This document shows positions 10,855-23,762 of a stretch of 64,000 nt of DNA, in pieces (the first letter of the stretch is position 1; each line of letters starts with the position of its first letter). Source of the stretch: Polydactylus sextarius (lineage: Eukaryota; Chordata; Actinopteri; Polynemidae). The stretch is from contig CM028907.1 in the NCBI GenBank assembly GCA_016801845.1, forward strand, positions 24,611,950 through 24,675,949, given 5' to 3'. Made by a program: the position numbers and the translations under genes. Under the pieces are notes generated by a model. That model worked only from the letters and a program-made list of their open reading frames with translations, was not told the origin of the DNA and ran no database searches.

Positions 10855-12156
10855 TTAATCTCTGGATGACACAAGAATGACAGCGTTTGTGAAGAAAAAC
10901 AGGATGGCTGACATTTTAGTGATGACGTTGCATATAGGAGATTCTTCGGTGTCTGCACAGAAGGCACAGGGCTCTGTGTTTCTCCCCAGAATGCTTTCAC
11001 TCATAGTATAAATGGGAGAGGGCCAAGTGAAAAAACATGGTTGGTATTATGTCTGTCTGAGCACAGTGTTATATTACTCCAAATATACCTTGCTTGTTAG
11101 GGGCCGCTATAACACACACACAAATCCTGTGGGATTCAACCTGTAAAAAAAATAAAAATAAAAAAATAAACACAAAAAGAGCTCCAAGTTTATGCTCGAA
11201 TGTTAACACACATTTGCATATAAAGTCAGGCATAGTTCAAAACTGCAAATTTACCAGGTCGCCCGTTGATACAGGGATTATTTCCAATGTTTCTCTGAAG
11301 CCTTGGATGATCTCAGAGAATTTCTGGTTTGGTCGAGAAGCCTCTCCAAACTTCAATGAAGACAAGAAAGAAAAGCAATATAAATGAAATGTGTGAAACG
11401 ACTTGCGTCCAAAATTCACATTATTAGTAGAATTGATAAATGAAATAAAAATCCTCACCCTCCCTTCTTAGTCTGCATTTCAGGTGGCTTTATAACACAA
11501 GGCAGCCTTTTGTTGCCTTTGGTTAATTCTTGAGGAGCCACAGATTTTCTCCCTGAAATGCAAAAGATCTTAATCACTTTTTAATTTTAATGAACTCACA
11601 TCTCATTGACAGCATTGTAATTTCTAACAAATTTAATTGCAGTTGTGACATTAATGTATGGGATGTGATCCACTGGATGCACAATTGTTTTTTTTTATTT
11701 ATTTATTTATTTATTTTTTACATCTGTCACTGACCTTTGATTGCGGACGGAGGAGGCATCCTCTCAGGTTCATCATTTTCTTTTGTGGCCTCACGGGCAA
11801 GAGACAGCGACGGTGCTGGTTTGCTCTCATTCTTTCTGTGTGTGCCGGTAGGAATCACTAAATAATAAAATAAGGCAGAAGAATGCGCTCAGTTTTATAC
11901 AGTGATAAATGTTACCACAGTTATAGTTACCACAGTTAAAGTTGCTATGTGACTGATAACAGCTAAATTTAGCATATAAATATGTGGCTTATATTTTCCA
12001 AAGGAAAGGTCTAAATTATAAATCTATTCTTTTTGGTAGAAATAACCAACCAGAATCCATAAGGGCTGATGATGAGGGGAGACCAGGACGGTCCATCTCT
12101 GGGCTTCCCTTTGAAGACTCAATAGTTGGAACGCGTGCTGAAACATCAGTTGGGAC
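10855..12156 (-). CDS. Unidentified six-exon gene or pseudogene, 3' part
   Basis: Six minus-strand pieces have consensus splice sites: 12051-12156 (starts VPTDVSARVPTIESSKG), 11735-11857 (VIPTGTHRKNESKPAP), 11459-11552 (GRKSVAPQELTKGNKR), 11255-11350 (FGEASRPNQKFSEIIQGF), 11089-11140 and 10855-10952. The last ends DTEESP...VSSRD then TAA. Phases match at four of five junctions. The third exon ends in phase 2 while the fourth reads best in phase 0, so either a frameshift exists or one boundary is wrong. The first exons form a Ser/Pro/Lys-rich, probably disordered region, and the last contains a hydrophobic stretch (SAILFFFTNAVILV). No family recognised. The first three exons are duplicated at 28.1-28.8 kb. 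Upstream exons were not found, and the N gap begins 121 bases downstream. Confidence 0.45.
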
Positions 12157-12815
12157 CTGGAACAAACACGTCGGTCTGGCCTGAGACAGACTACTGGAAA
12201 CTCAAAAGACGACAAAGCATCTAAGTAAAACGGGTGCAATGTGAGCATCATCATAAAGCAAGTGCCATTAAGTTTTCTAACTTTGGGCACAAAACCTAAA
12301 CCCCCACACAACAGAAAGATTAACTGTGTGTAGTTGTAGGCTGTCAAATCACAAGAGCCAAGATTCTTTACTCTTGTGACAGAGAAGTGAGCTAGGAGTG
12401 AGAGAAACAGCAACAGACAAGTGGAAGCTGAGTGTCAGTGAAATGATGAAAGCTTCTAATGAGAGCACATTTGAGCATTAAAATGTTACTAAGGGCACTG
12501 TAATAGTGATACTGTAAGCCAATTTTATAAAAAAAAAAAGCTGTAAAATCCTGTAAAAATGCTATATCCTTACTTATCCAGTGATAATATATGCCAGTGT
12601 GTGCTCCCTTTAAATTCTCTTTGTCCAATGTTTCTTTCTCTTCTCACCCAGAATTTAGAGCTCAGAAAAGAGTGAACAAGGACACATGGTTCTATGAGCC
12701 CAGAATTAGTCATTTTGTGTCAATGTGCCATTTATTATTAAAATGAACAAATTTAGACAAAAATCCTCTTCCAGGATGGTTAGTTTAGCACACACACCTC
12801 AGACAAATCAGTTCA
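11455..12815. repeat. Segmental duplication, copy A
   Basis: This block is repeated in direct orientation at about 28090-29545. Long stretches around 11860-12000, 12050-12400 and 12420-12640 are nearly identical. Differences include a TTTA-repeat stretch (about 11690-11735) present only here and about 150 bases absent here near 12780. It carries the first three exons of the unidentified minus-strand gene. Confidence 0.85.
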
Positions 12816-13660
12816 ATTCTTTTACATACAAGCTTTAATACTCTTCCTTTCAGAACTACTGTTTATTTTAGCTCAAGTTTCTGAACCCAAAAGATAAGTA
12901 ACACATTGCATTTCCCAAATTCCAAATAAATGTAAGACTTTTTAAGGCTTTATCTTAGGAAAATATATTTAAGACTTCTAAGGCCCCACGGCCACCCTGT
13001 AACTTTTAACGGTTAGCATTAGCCAGCTGTCACGTTACTTGAACGCTAGCTCAACTCTAGATAAAATAATGTTGCCAAATAAGGTTAACATTACACCACT
13101 AACGAGAAGAAAGAGCTGAATTCCATAATTTATAATGCAACCGAATCTATAATGCTTACAACTGCGTTAGCTTTAACATTAATGTTATCAAGGTACCGTT
13201 AGCAAACAGTTAGATAGCTTTAGCTTGCTGTGCTATGCATATGATAAATGGCTGCCTGTAAGAACCACTAAACAAGACAAAAGGATCAAAACAACCAACA
13301 ATCATTTACTGAGATATTCGCGAATTACAATATTTTTATCGCTACCTTTTGTTTTTTTATTTTATTTTAATCGCTGATCACTTCACCAAGAGTCCATCAG
13401 ACAGTCAAACCGGAAGTGGAAGGTTTCAAAGACTTTTGTCAAAGGGGGAAGGTAGGATGTACCATTGTGACGGGGTGTTTGTGTTAATTCTGCAGATATG
13501 GTCTTTAAAGAGCCCAAATAAGTGTAAAAGTGTGCAATCATGATATTTCACAGTTAGACATATTGAGAATTGTGCACATAAATGTATTTGTACATAAATA
13601 TCACATCAGTAGTGTTGGTGTATTTTTATCATCTGCGGTTTGTCTCGTGGGAGGGGCTTC
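12816..13660. other. Spacer with a hAT-MITE end
   Basis: At about 12945-13000 lies TTTAAGACTTCTAAGG followed by GGCCACCCTG, which matches the terminal part of the element at 27573-28052. The rest is AT-rich with no exon that I can support. Confidence 0.4.
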
Positions 13661-13673
13661 CAGTAGAAAAGCA

Positions 13674-16600
13674 GCACCCTGCACACTTCACAACACAGCA
13701 GCCTGGAGGGCAGCAAGTGGCAGAGCCTCCACCAAGTGCAAGTGTCTCCATGTTGGTAAGGCTGTCAGTTGGAGAGACTGTATTCATGTTGTTGCTTTAT
13801 GTTCAAGTTCACTATGTGTTCCATTTTTCGTTCCATTGTTTTCATTTCTAAAAAATAATAATAATAATTGTGTGTTTTATACAGGCAAAAGAACAACCTT
13901 TGCCAAAGAGGTACGTTGGTCGGATTATAGATTTGTCACAATTACTGACATTTGTGTTGTGCTTTAATTAGCAATAATAATTGTCTTGTGTGTTTTCTGC
14001 ACACAATGACTTTTGCCAAAGAGATACATTGGTTGGCTTGTAGATTTGTCACACACTGTAAATGCAAACAATATCCTGACTGAAGATGAAATGGTGTGTT
14101 TAACTTAATTCATACTAGTTTTTAGTGTTTTTTTTTTTTTTTTTTTTTTACTTTACTTTACCCCCATACGTCTTTCATTTAATTATATCTACTTGGTTTT
14201 TCTGAGTATGTAGCATGATTTATAATCATGACTCAAGTTACAGAACTATGCGCCCCAGTGCGCGTGTCCATTTCCCGTTACTGCACATTTACCACTGGAG
14301 GAAACTCACGCAGATTCTGGTGCACACCAAAAGCGACTAGAGCGACCACAGCGCCGGAAGTCATTATTTCTCTATGGAGAGACTGTGAAGTCGGCGGCAG
14401 TGAAGCGCCTCTAGCGGCCAGAGCGAAAAGGAGAAGTTAAAATCCAGTTAACTTTATGGTAATGAGTTATGACGCCATTCGGCGAAAAACCAATCACAAC
14501 GTTTAGATTCACCAAAGTCCCACAGTCAGGTGGGTTCGAGGAACAAGCCGCGCGTAATTTAAGTTCCTAGTTCCTAGGTGGTTTTGAGATGGCCAGCGGA
14601 AAAGCCACGGAATTATTATTATTTACTGTCATCATTATTTTTCCATTCTTAGTAAATAAATTTTGAATTGGCTCGCTTTGGTCGCTGTCGGTGTGAACGC
14701 ACAGTTAAAAAGTTAGCAGCATCTCAACATAAGTTTAATCCACAAGTCCGGCGCCTGTTAGCTGCTGGATTAGCATAGGCTGCTAATTTAGCTGTGTTTA
14801 AGTTAACCAGCTAATTTAGTGGCTGTGGAGGGGTCGGCCCGTGCTTCACTTCCAGGCAGCAGAATAAAGGTATGTACGGGCGCAGTCATGTTGGTGCTGG
14901 GATGTAAGCAATAGCTAAGGTCAGACCAGAAAGTGTGTAACGCCAGTTAAGTTTAAGTTTGTTCGTTATGATTTGTAGACACGACATTAAAGTGAGTGCT
15001 TCTTCTCACAGTATACCTCACGGCTTGACAGCTTGAAAGTGAAGGAAAGGCTTTCGGACTCAGCTTATATGAAGAGATGATGGACCAGACATTTTCTTTG
15101 CAACGCAAAGAAATTGTGGAAGAACAGCCTCTGGTCAAAGCGGTTATGGATCGCTAGACTGCACTGTTCACAATAAGTCAGGTATGGCCCACTTACTGAA
15201 CCACACCTCAAGTAATCATTATTTTCATTGTAGCTTACTCTGTTGTTTCATTAGATTCGTTTAATGCTTAATTGATCACAAGTTACAGGAATCTGGGCAT
15301 TACTTTTTGAGAAATGTATGATATATGACCGTAAAATAGACTATTGGCATTTAATGACTACAATGATGGATGTGTGTGTTTTTTTTTTTTTTTTTTGATT
15401 AAGGTTTTTGCCAATTCTACAGAGTTGCCAGTAAGAGTCTCAAGAAAGACTTCTATGGGCCACCATATCATCACTCGCCTCATTGACTTCTTCAAATCCA
15501 GAAAGGGAGTTGCTACTGCTACTACTTTGTACAACAACTACTAATTGATTCAATGTTTCAATGTTGTAACACATATACACAATAGCTTTCTGCTTGTTTT
15601 CTTGTCATCTTTTCCATGAGACCAATGAGATCACACACAACACGCGCTGCTGTCCTACAATGTCTGCCCCTGTATGTTTGAGATAATTCCAGCGAATTCT
15701 TCCTCAGCTGTTCAGTAAGTATTGAAATAATGATGATCATATGACCTTCATACAGTGCACATTTTAGGACATCATCAGACCTCAGGTTCATTTCTCAAAT
15801 TTCAGTAAAAATAACATTGTTCAGGTATCGTAATTTAAAAAAAAAAAAAAAAAAAACTTGAACCACTGATTTCATGCCATTTCCAGTAAATTAATTTTGC
15901 ACAGCACCCATTCCTTATAGGATACATACTTGAAATTAAATAATAATGGTTTTGTTTTGTTCTGTTTTGGGTTTAAATGTCAAAAAATAGATTTTTTTTT
16001 TTTTTTTTATTTATTTTTTTTTTTTTTTTTGAAAATGTGCACCTACACTGTTTGACCTGATGTTGTTTGGTGTATTTGGCTTGAGGCTGCTTGGTCTGAA
16101 ACTGTTTTGCTTAAGGTCGATTTGAATTATGATTCCTGCAGATCAGTTTGATTAGTGAACACACTATAGCCGTGGTCCGGGTCATATCATCCTACCTAAA
16201 TTTATTTATATTCTTTTATTTTGAACGCAGGATTCGGACACTGTAGATGACTTCACCCAGTTGCCTGTTGGGGTTCTTAGAGTCATGGCTGAGGTCACGC
16301 CACCATAGACGAACGGCATTGCAATCATCCTTGAAGGAAACATTGTCATGGATGAGATTTCCACAACCTCTCAAGCACTTTGTCTTCTGTTTGGCTTGAT
16401 ATATGCACTCCATCTGGATTACCCGAAGGTATGAAGAACACTTTTGAGTTCATCCAGAAGATACTGTTGAACCTCGCGACGACAAAAGCTCAGCCCAAAA
16501 CCGCAGACATTAAAAAAATTGCTTTTGGCTAGATGTTGTGGTTAGGGATAGCTATACTGGTTGTCTACATACGTTTGATGTGATTATGATGGAGCTGAAC

Positions 16601-17900
16601 AGTTAAACAAAACATTATTGAATATTTGATGCCTTAATTTTTATCCACGTGAATATTATATTTTACTGACATTTGACATTTTTTAGTTCAGGTTTTTGCC
16701 AAGTTCTACAGAGTTGCCAGTAAGAGTCTCAAGAAAGACTTCTATATGGGCCACCATATCACTGCCTCATTGACTTCTTCAAATCCAGAAAGGGAGTTGC
16801 TACTGCTACTACTTTGTACAACAACTACTAATTGATTCAATGTTGTAACACATATACACAATAGCTTTCTGCTTGTTTTCTTGTCATCTTTTCCATGAGA
16901 CCAATGAGATCACCACAACACGCGCTGCTGTCCTACAATGTCTGCCCCTGTATGTTTGAGATAATTCCATTTAATTCCTCCTCAGCTGTTCAGTAAGTAT
17001 TAAAATAATGATGATCATATGACTTTCATACAGTGCACATTTTAGGACATCATCAGACCTCAGGTTCATTTCTCAAATTTCAGTAAAAATAACATTGTTC
17101 AGGTATCGTAATTAAAAAAAAAAAAAAAAAAAACTTGAACCACTGATTTCATGCCATTTCCAGTAAATTAATTTTGCACAGCACCCATTCCTTATAGGAT
17201 ACATACTTGAAATTAAATAATAATGGTTTTTGTTTTTGTTCTGTTTAGGGTTTAAATGACAAAAAAAAGAGATTTTTTATTTATTTTTTTTTTTTTTTTG
17301 AAAATGTGCACCTACACTGTTTGACCTGATGTTGTTTGGTGTATTTGGCTTGAGGCTGCTTGGTCTGAAACTGTTTTGCTTAAGGTCGATTTGAATTATG
17401 ATTCCTGCAGATCAGTTTGATTAGTGAACACACTATAGCCGTGGTCCGGGTCATATCATCCTACCTAAATTTATTTATATTCTTTTATTTTGAACGCAGG
17501 ATTCGGACACTGTAGATGACTTCACCCAGTTGCCTGTTGGGGTTCTTAGAGTCATGGCTGAGGTCACGCCACCATAGACGAACGGCATTGCAATCATCCT
17601 TGAAGGAAACATTGTCATGGATGAGATTTCCACAACCTCTCAAGCACTTTGTCTTCTGTTTGGCTTGATATATGCACTCCATCTGGATTACCCGAAGGTA
17701 TGAAGAACACTTTTGAGTTCATCCAGAAGATACTGTTGAACCTCGCACGACAAAAGCTCAGCCCAAAACCGCAGACATTAAAAATTGCTCTTTTGGCTAG
17801 ATGTTGTGGTTAGGGATAGCTATACTGGTTGTCTACATACGTTTGATGTGATTATGATGGAGCTGAACAGTTAAACAAAACATTATTGAATATTTGATGC
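13674..17900 (+). pseudogene. SAMD3-like multi-exon pseudogene
   Basis: Plus-strand exon remnants of a fish protein family annotated as sterile alpha motif domain-containing 3-like appear in order. A Pro/Gln-rich piece lies at about 13674-13753 (donor GTAAGG). A short exon lies at about 13885-13910 (donor GTACGT). An exon at 15012-15181 contains KEIVEEQPLVKAVMDR, where the family has RWPALF but a TAG at 15155-15157 replaces the Trp codon. An exon from 15402 contains FYRVASKSLKKDFY and RLIDFFKSRKG. A C-terminal exon from 16231 has LCLLFGLIYALHLDYPK then, after a one-base frameshift, MKNTFEFIQKILLNL. A TAG also interrupts the last exon. The last two exons are repeated in the tandem copy. Clearly non-functional. 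Confidence 0.6.
14228..14900. other. CpG-richer stretch inside the pseudogene
   Basis: The region around 14240-14430 and 14690-14890 has many CpG dinucleotides and a TTCCTAGTTCCTAGG short repeat near 14563. It could be an old promoter or a DNA-transposon remnant. No open frame convinces me. Confidence 0.25.
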
Positions 17901-17950
17901 CTTAATTTTTATCCACGTGAAAATTATATTTTACTGACATTTTTTTAATG
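15402..17950. repeat. Two-copy tandem duplication, unit about 1.29 kb
   Basis: Copy 1 runs from about 15402 to 16689 and copy 2 from about 16690 to 17950, in direct orientation, both starting AGGTTTTTGCCAA. The exon region 16216-16413 recurs at 17485-17682 with an identical translation. Differences are mostly in homopolymers. It is either a very recent duplication or a haplotype or assembly duplication. Confidence 0.92.
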
Positions 17951-18690
17951 TTTTGTTAATGAAACTGTGACAGAATAATTTTTTTTTTTTTTTTTTTGGT
18001 TTAGCCTTATTTCATATCATACTAATCTGGCTGAGTATTATGAGTGTATTAATTACTGTTGCTGTTTTATTTGTTCTTATCTACCACCTCCCTAATTGTT
18101 CAGCCAAACTTGACCCTTGATGGTCTCTTCCTAGCCAAGTTTCAGAATGAACAGTTGATTGTTGTTATTTACAAATGCTAAAATGGAAAATAAATTGTGG
18201 TTTTCATAATGTCATCTGGTGAATTTTTATTTTAAAGTTAGCTAAACTAAGGTATGTTAAGTGCTTTTCGTTTAAAATTATGTACTGCTTACTTACTTTG
18301 ACACAGTATATTAAGTTTATGTGACTAATCTTAAATTCCAGTCAACCTTAGTGAAGTGGATTACACTAATATACGTTGAATGTAGTTAAATACAAATGTC
18401 AAGAAATGGCCATTTGTTTTGGCATGATTAAGTTAATGTAACTCAATGTATTTGAGTTGTAGCAGCTTGATTTGAATTTAACAATACTGAGAGACATGAG
18501 GTATGCACAACTTCAAAACTTTAAAATAATTTGACACTACTTCACACAATTAAATTTGTTTCCTTAGTTTTCCCAAGGTAATCGGTTTCCTAAATTTCTT
18601 TAAGTAAATTCAACTTGTTAGAATTTGCAGTGCAATTAGTGACATTTGTTTGTGCTTTAATGTGTAATAATTGTATTGTGTGTTTTCTGC
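17951..18690. other. AT-rich spacer ending in a repeated 50-bp motif
   Basis: The last ~50 bases (about 18640-18690, ending GTGTGTTTTCTGCAC) match 13944-14005 closely, so the triplet array starts inside a copy of that sequence. Around 18230-18640 the composition and the end TTCAACTTGTTAGAATTTGC resemble fish MITE termini, but I could not find the other end. Confidence 0.4.
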
Positions 18691-19211
<521 letters not shown>

Positions 19212-20590
19212 CCACAGGGTGAGCGGGAGAGAACAGGGCGGCCTGGACGGACGTGGCTCCACAGGGTGAGGGGAGACCAGGGCGGCCTGGACGGACGTGG
19301 CTCCACAGGGTGAGCGGGACGAGACCAGGGCGGCCTGGACGGACGTGGCTCCACAGGGTGAGGACGAGACCAGGGGCCTGGACGGACGGGCTCCACAGGG
19401 TGAGCGGGACGAGACCAGGGCGGCCTGGACGGACGTGGCTCCACAGGGGGTGAGCGGGACGACCAGACCAGGGGCCTGGACGGACGGGCTCCCACAGGGT
19501 GAGCGGGACGAGACCAGGGCGGCCTGGACGGACGGGCTCCACAGGGTGACAGGGACGGACCAGGGCGGCCTGGACGGACGTGGCTCCACAGGGTGAGCGG
19601 GACGAGACCAGGGCGGGCTGGACGGACGTGGCTCCACAGGGTGAGCGGGACGAGACCAGGGCGGCCTGGACGGACGGGCTCCACAGGGTGAGCGGGACGG
19701 GGGGGCCTGGACGGACGGGCTCCACAGGGTGAGCGGGGGGACGACCAGGGCGGCCTGGACGGACGTGGCTCCACACAGGGTGAGCGCGGGACGAGACCAG
19801 GGCGGCCTGGACGGACGTGGCTCCACAGGGTGGACGGACGGGCTCCACAGGGTGAGCGGGACGAGACCAGGGCGGCCTGGACGGCCTGGACGGACCAGGG
19901 CTCCACGGGGTGAGGGTGAGGGACGAGACCAGGGCGGCCTGGACGGACGGGCTCCACAGGGTGAGCGGGACGAGACCAGGGCGGCCTGGACGGACGGGCT
20001 CCACAGGGTGAGCGGGACGAGACCAGGGCGGACTGGACGGACGGGCTCCACAGGGTGAGGGTGAGCGGCCTGACGGACGGGCTCCACAGGGGACGAGACC
20101 AGGGGGCGGCCTGGACGGACGGGCTCCACAGGGTGGGGACAGACCAGGGGCGGCCTGGACGGACGGGGCTCCACAGGGTGAGCGGGACGAGACCAGGGGC
20201 GGCCTGGACGGACGGGCTCCACAGGGTGGCGGGACCAGACCAGGGCTGGACGGACGGACGGGCTCCCACAGGGCGGGGACCAGGGCGGGCTGGACGGACG
20301 TGGCTCCACAGGGTGAGCGGGACGAGACCAGGGGCCCTGGACGGACGACCGGGCTCCACAGGGTGAGCGGGACGAGACCAGGGCGGCCTGGACGGACGTG
20401 GCTCCACAGGGTGACAGGGGACGGGGCAGGCCTGGACGGACGGCTGGAGCCGGACGAGACCAGGGCTCCTGGCTCCACGTGGCTCCACAGCTGGGGACCA
20501 GACCAGGGGCGGCCTGGACGGACGTGGCTCCACAGGGGGCGGGCTCAGACCAGCGCCTGTGGGACGGGCTCCACCCCGCCGGGTGGGGCC
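19212..20590. repeat. GC-rich minisatellite, type A, 48-bp unit
   Basis: The tandem unit of about 48 bp contains GGTGAGCGGGACGAGACCAG, then GGCGGCCTGGACGGACGTGG and CTCCACAG. From the length there are roughly 28 units, with frequent small indels. The unit has no stop codons in several frames, hence the long spurious frames on both strands. It begins within a base or two of the triplet array and grades into type B through mixed units. Confidence 0.97.
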
Positions 20591-23500
20591 TGGACGGACG
20601 GGCTCCACAGGGTCCAGGGGACCTGCTCCGCCTGTCCCTCTGGACGGACGCGGGCTGGGCATCCTGGGACGTGGGACGTGGCTCCAGGGCGGCCTGGACC
20701 TGTCCCTCTGTGGGTGGGGTCCTGGACGGCTCCAGGGTCCTGGCGGGCGCGGGCTCTCCTGGGGGCCCCGTGGGGTGGGCATCCTGGACGGACGTGGCTC
20801 CACAGGGTCCAGGGCTCCTGGCCCGCCTGTCCCTCTGTGGAGCCCCGCCGCGGTGGGCATCCTGGACGGACGTGGCTCCACAGGTCCCAGGGCTCGCGGC
20901 CTGTCCTCTGTGGAGTCCCTCTGTGGAGCCCCCCGACCCCGCCAGGGGTGGGCATCCTGGACGGGACGGGCTCCAGGGGGTCCAGGCCCCTGTCCCTCTG
21001 TGGAGCCCCCGCCGCCGGTGGGCCTGGACTGTCCACAGGGTCCAGGCCCGCCCGCCTGTCCCTCTGTGGGCATCCGGTGGGATCCTGGACGGACGGGCTC
21101 CACAGGGTCCAGGCTCCGCGCCTGCCTGTCTCTGTGGGGCCCCCCCCCCCGCCGGGTGGGCATCCTGGACGGACGTGGCTCCACAGGGTCCAGGCTCAGG
21201 GCTCCGCCTGTCCCTCTGTGGAGCCCCCCCCCCGCCGGTGGGCATCCTGGACGGACGTGGCTCCACAGGGTCCAGGCTCCTCTGGGCTCCGCCTGTCCCT
21301 CTGTGGAGCCCCCGCCCCCCCCGCCGGGTGGGCATCCTGGACGGACGTGGCTCCACAGGGTCCAGGCTCGGCTCCGCCTGTCCCTCTGTGCCCCCCCCCC
21401 CCGCCGGGTGGGCATCCTGGACGGACGTGGCTCCACAGGGTCCAGGCTCGCTCGCTGCCTGCTCTGCCTCCCTCTGTGGAGCCCCCCCGCCGGTGGGCAT
21501 CCTGGACGGACGTGGCTCCACAGGGTCCAGCTCCGCGCTGCTCCGCCTGTCCCTCTGTGGCCCCCCCCCGCCGGGTGGGCATCCTGGACGGACGTGGCTC
21601 CACAGGGTCCAGGCTCCAGGCGCTGCCCGCCTGTCCCTCTGTGGCCCCCCCCCCCGCTGGGTGGGCATCCTGGACGGACGTGGCTCCACAGGGTCCAGGG
21701 CTCGCGGCTCCGCCTGTCCCTCTGTGGAGCCCCGCCGCCTCTGTGGGCCTCTGTGGGCCCTCCACCCAGGCCGCTGGGTGGGCATCCTGGGCCCCCGGTG
21801 GGCTCCACAGGCTCCCAGGCCGCTGGCTCCGCCTGTCCCTCTGTGGAGCCCCCCCGCCGGGTGGGCATCCTGGACGGACCACGGGCTCCACAGGGTCCAG
21901 GCTCTGCTGGCTCCGCCTGTCCCTCTGTGGAGCCCCCCCCCCGCCGGTGGGCATCCTGGACGGACGTGGCTCCACAGGGTCCAGGCTCCTGCTCCGCCTG
22001 TCCTGTGGAGCCCCGCCCCGCCCGTGTGGGCATCCTGGACGGACGTGGCTCCACAGGGTCCAGGCTCTGCTGCTCCGCCTGTCCCTCTGTGGAGCCCCCC
22101 CCCCGCCGGTGGGCATCCTGGACGGACGTGGCTCCACAGGGTCCAGGCTCGCGGCTCCGCCTGTCCCTCTGTGGAGCCCCGCCGGGTGGGCATCCTCTGT
22201 GGACGGCTCCCCCCGCCGCCGGTGGGCATCCTGGGCCGGACGTGGGTGGGCTCCACAGGGTCCAGGCTCCAGGCTGCTCCGCCTGTCCCCCTGTGGAGAC
22301 GTGGCTCCCCCGGGCCGGGTGGGCATCCTGGACGGACGTGGCTCCACAGGGTCCAGGCTCAGGCGGCTCCGCCTGTGTCCTCTGTGGAGCCCCCGCCCGT
22401 GGTGGGCATCCTGGACGGACGGGCTCCACAGGGTCCAGGCTCAGGGCTCCGCCTGTCCCTCTGTGGAGCCCCCCCCGCGCGGTGGGCATCCTGGACGGAC
22501 GTGGCTCCACAGGGTCCAGGCTCCAGGTTCGCCTGTCCCTCTGGAGCCCCCCCCCCGCGGGTGGGCATCCTGGACGGACGTGGCTCCACAGGGTCCAGGC
22601 TCGCGGGCTCCGCCTGTCCCTCTGTGGAGCCCCCCCCCCGCCGGGTGGGCATCCTGGACGGACGTGGCTCCACAGGGGGCTCCACAGGGTCCTGTGGGCT
22701 CCGCTGGCTCCGCCTGTCCCTCTGTGGAGCCCCCCGGGGTGGGCATCCTGGGGACGTGGCTCCACAGGGTCCAGGCCTCTGTGGAGCCCCCGCCGTGGGC
22801 ATCCGCCTGTCCCTCCACAGGGGCTCTGGCCCCCTGTCGCCTGTGGGCATCCTGGACGGACGTGGGCTCCACAGGGTCCAGGGCTCAGGGGCTCGGCCTG
22901 TCCCTCTGTGGAGCCCCCCCCCCCCGCCGGGTGGGCATCCTGGACGGACGTGGCTCCACAGGGTCCAGGCTCCAGGCTCCGCCTGTCCCTCTGTGGAGCC
23001 CCCCCCCGCCGGTGGGCATCCTGGACGGGCTCCACAGGGTCCAGGCTCCGCTGCTCCGCCTGTCCCTCTGTGGAGCCCCCCCCCCGACGTGGCTCCACAG
23101 GGGGCGGGCTCCGCCTGTCCCTCTGGAGCCCCCCCCCCCGCGGGTGGGCATCCTGGACGGACGTGGCTCCACAGGGTCCAGGCCTGTCGCCTCTGTGGGC
23201 CCCCCCCCGCCGGTGGGCATCCTGGACGGACGGGCTCCACAGGGTCCAGGCTCGCGGCTCCGCCTGTCCCTCTGTGGAGCCCCCCCGCCTGGGCGGTGGG
23301 CATCCTGGACGGACGGGCTCCACAGGGTCCAGGCTCGCGGGCCGCCTGTCCCTCTGTGGAGCCCCCCCCGCCGGTGGGCATCCTGGACGGACGTGGCTCC
23401 ACAGGGTCCAGGCTCCTCGGCTCCGCCTGTCCCTCTGTGGAGCCCCCCGCCCCTGGGCGGTGGGTGGGCATCCTGGACGGACGGGCTCCACAGGGTCCAG

Positions 23501-23762
23501 GGCTCGGGCTCCGCCTGTCCCTCTGTGGAGCCCCCCCCCGCCGCCGGTGGGCATCCTGGACGGACGTGGCTCCACAGGGTCCAGGCTCGGGCTCCCTCTG
23601 TGGAGTCCCTCTGTGGAGCCCCCCCGCGGTGGGCATCCTGGACGGACGTGGCTCCACAGGGGGTCCAGGCTCCAGGGGCTCCGCCTGTCCCTCTGTGGAG
23701 CCCCCCCCGCCGCGGGTGGGCATCCTGGACGGACGTGGCTCCACAGGGTCCAGGCTCCAGGC
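20591..23762. repeat. GC-rich minisatellite, type B, about 80-85-bp unit
   Basis: The unit keeps the type A core CTGGACGGACGTGGCTCCAC but adds GCTCCGCCTGTCCCTCTGTG, then GAGCC, a run of 6-10 C, and GCCGGGTGGGCATC. From the length there are about 38 copies, with degenerate ones at 20600-21100. The C-tract length varies from copy to copy. Open frames above 1000 codons on both strands come only from the repeat. The C and G runs could form i-motif and G-quadruplex structures. The array ends in poly-A at 23763. Confidence 0.97.

Noticed and set aside
16216..17682. Two identical 65-codon minus-strand frames as a duplicated small gene
   Set aside because: They are the antisense of the SAMD3-like C-terminal exon, which explains the conservation on the plus strand.
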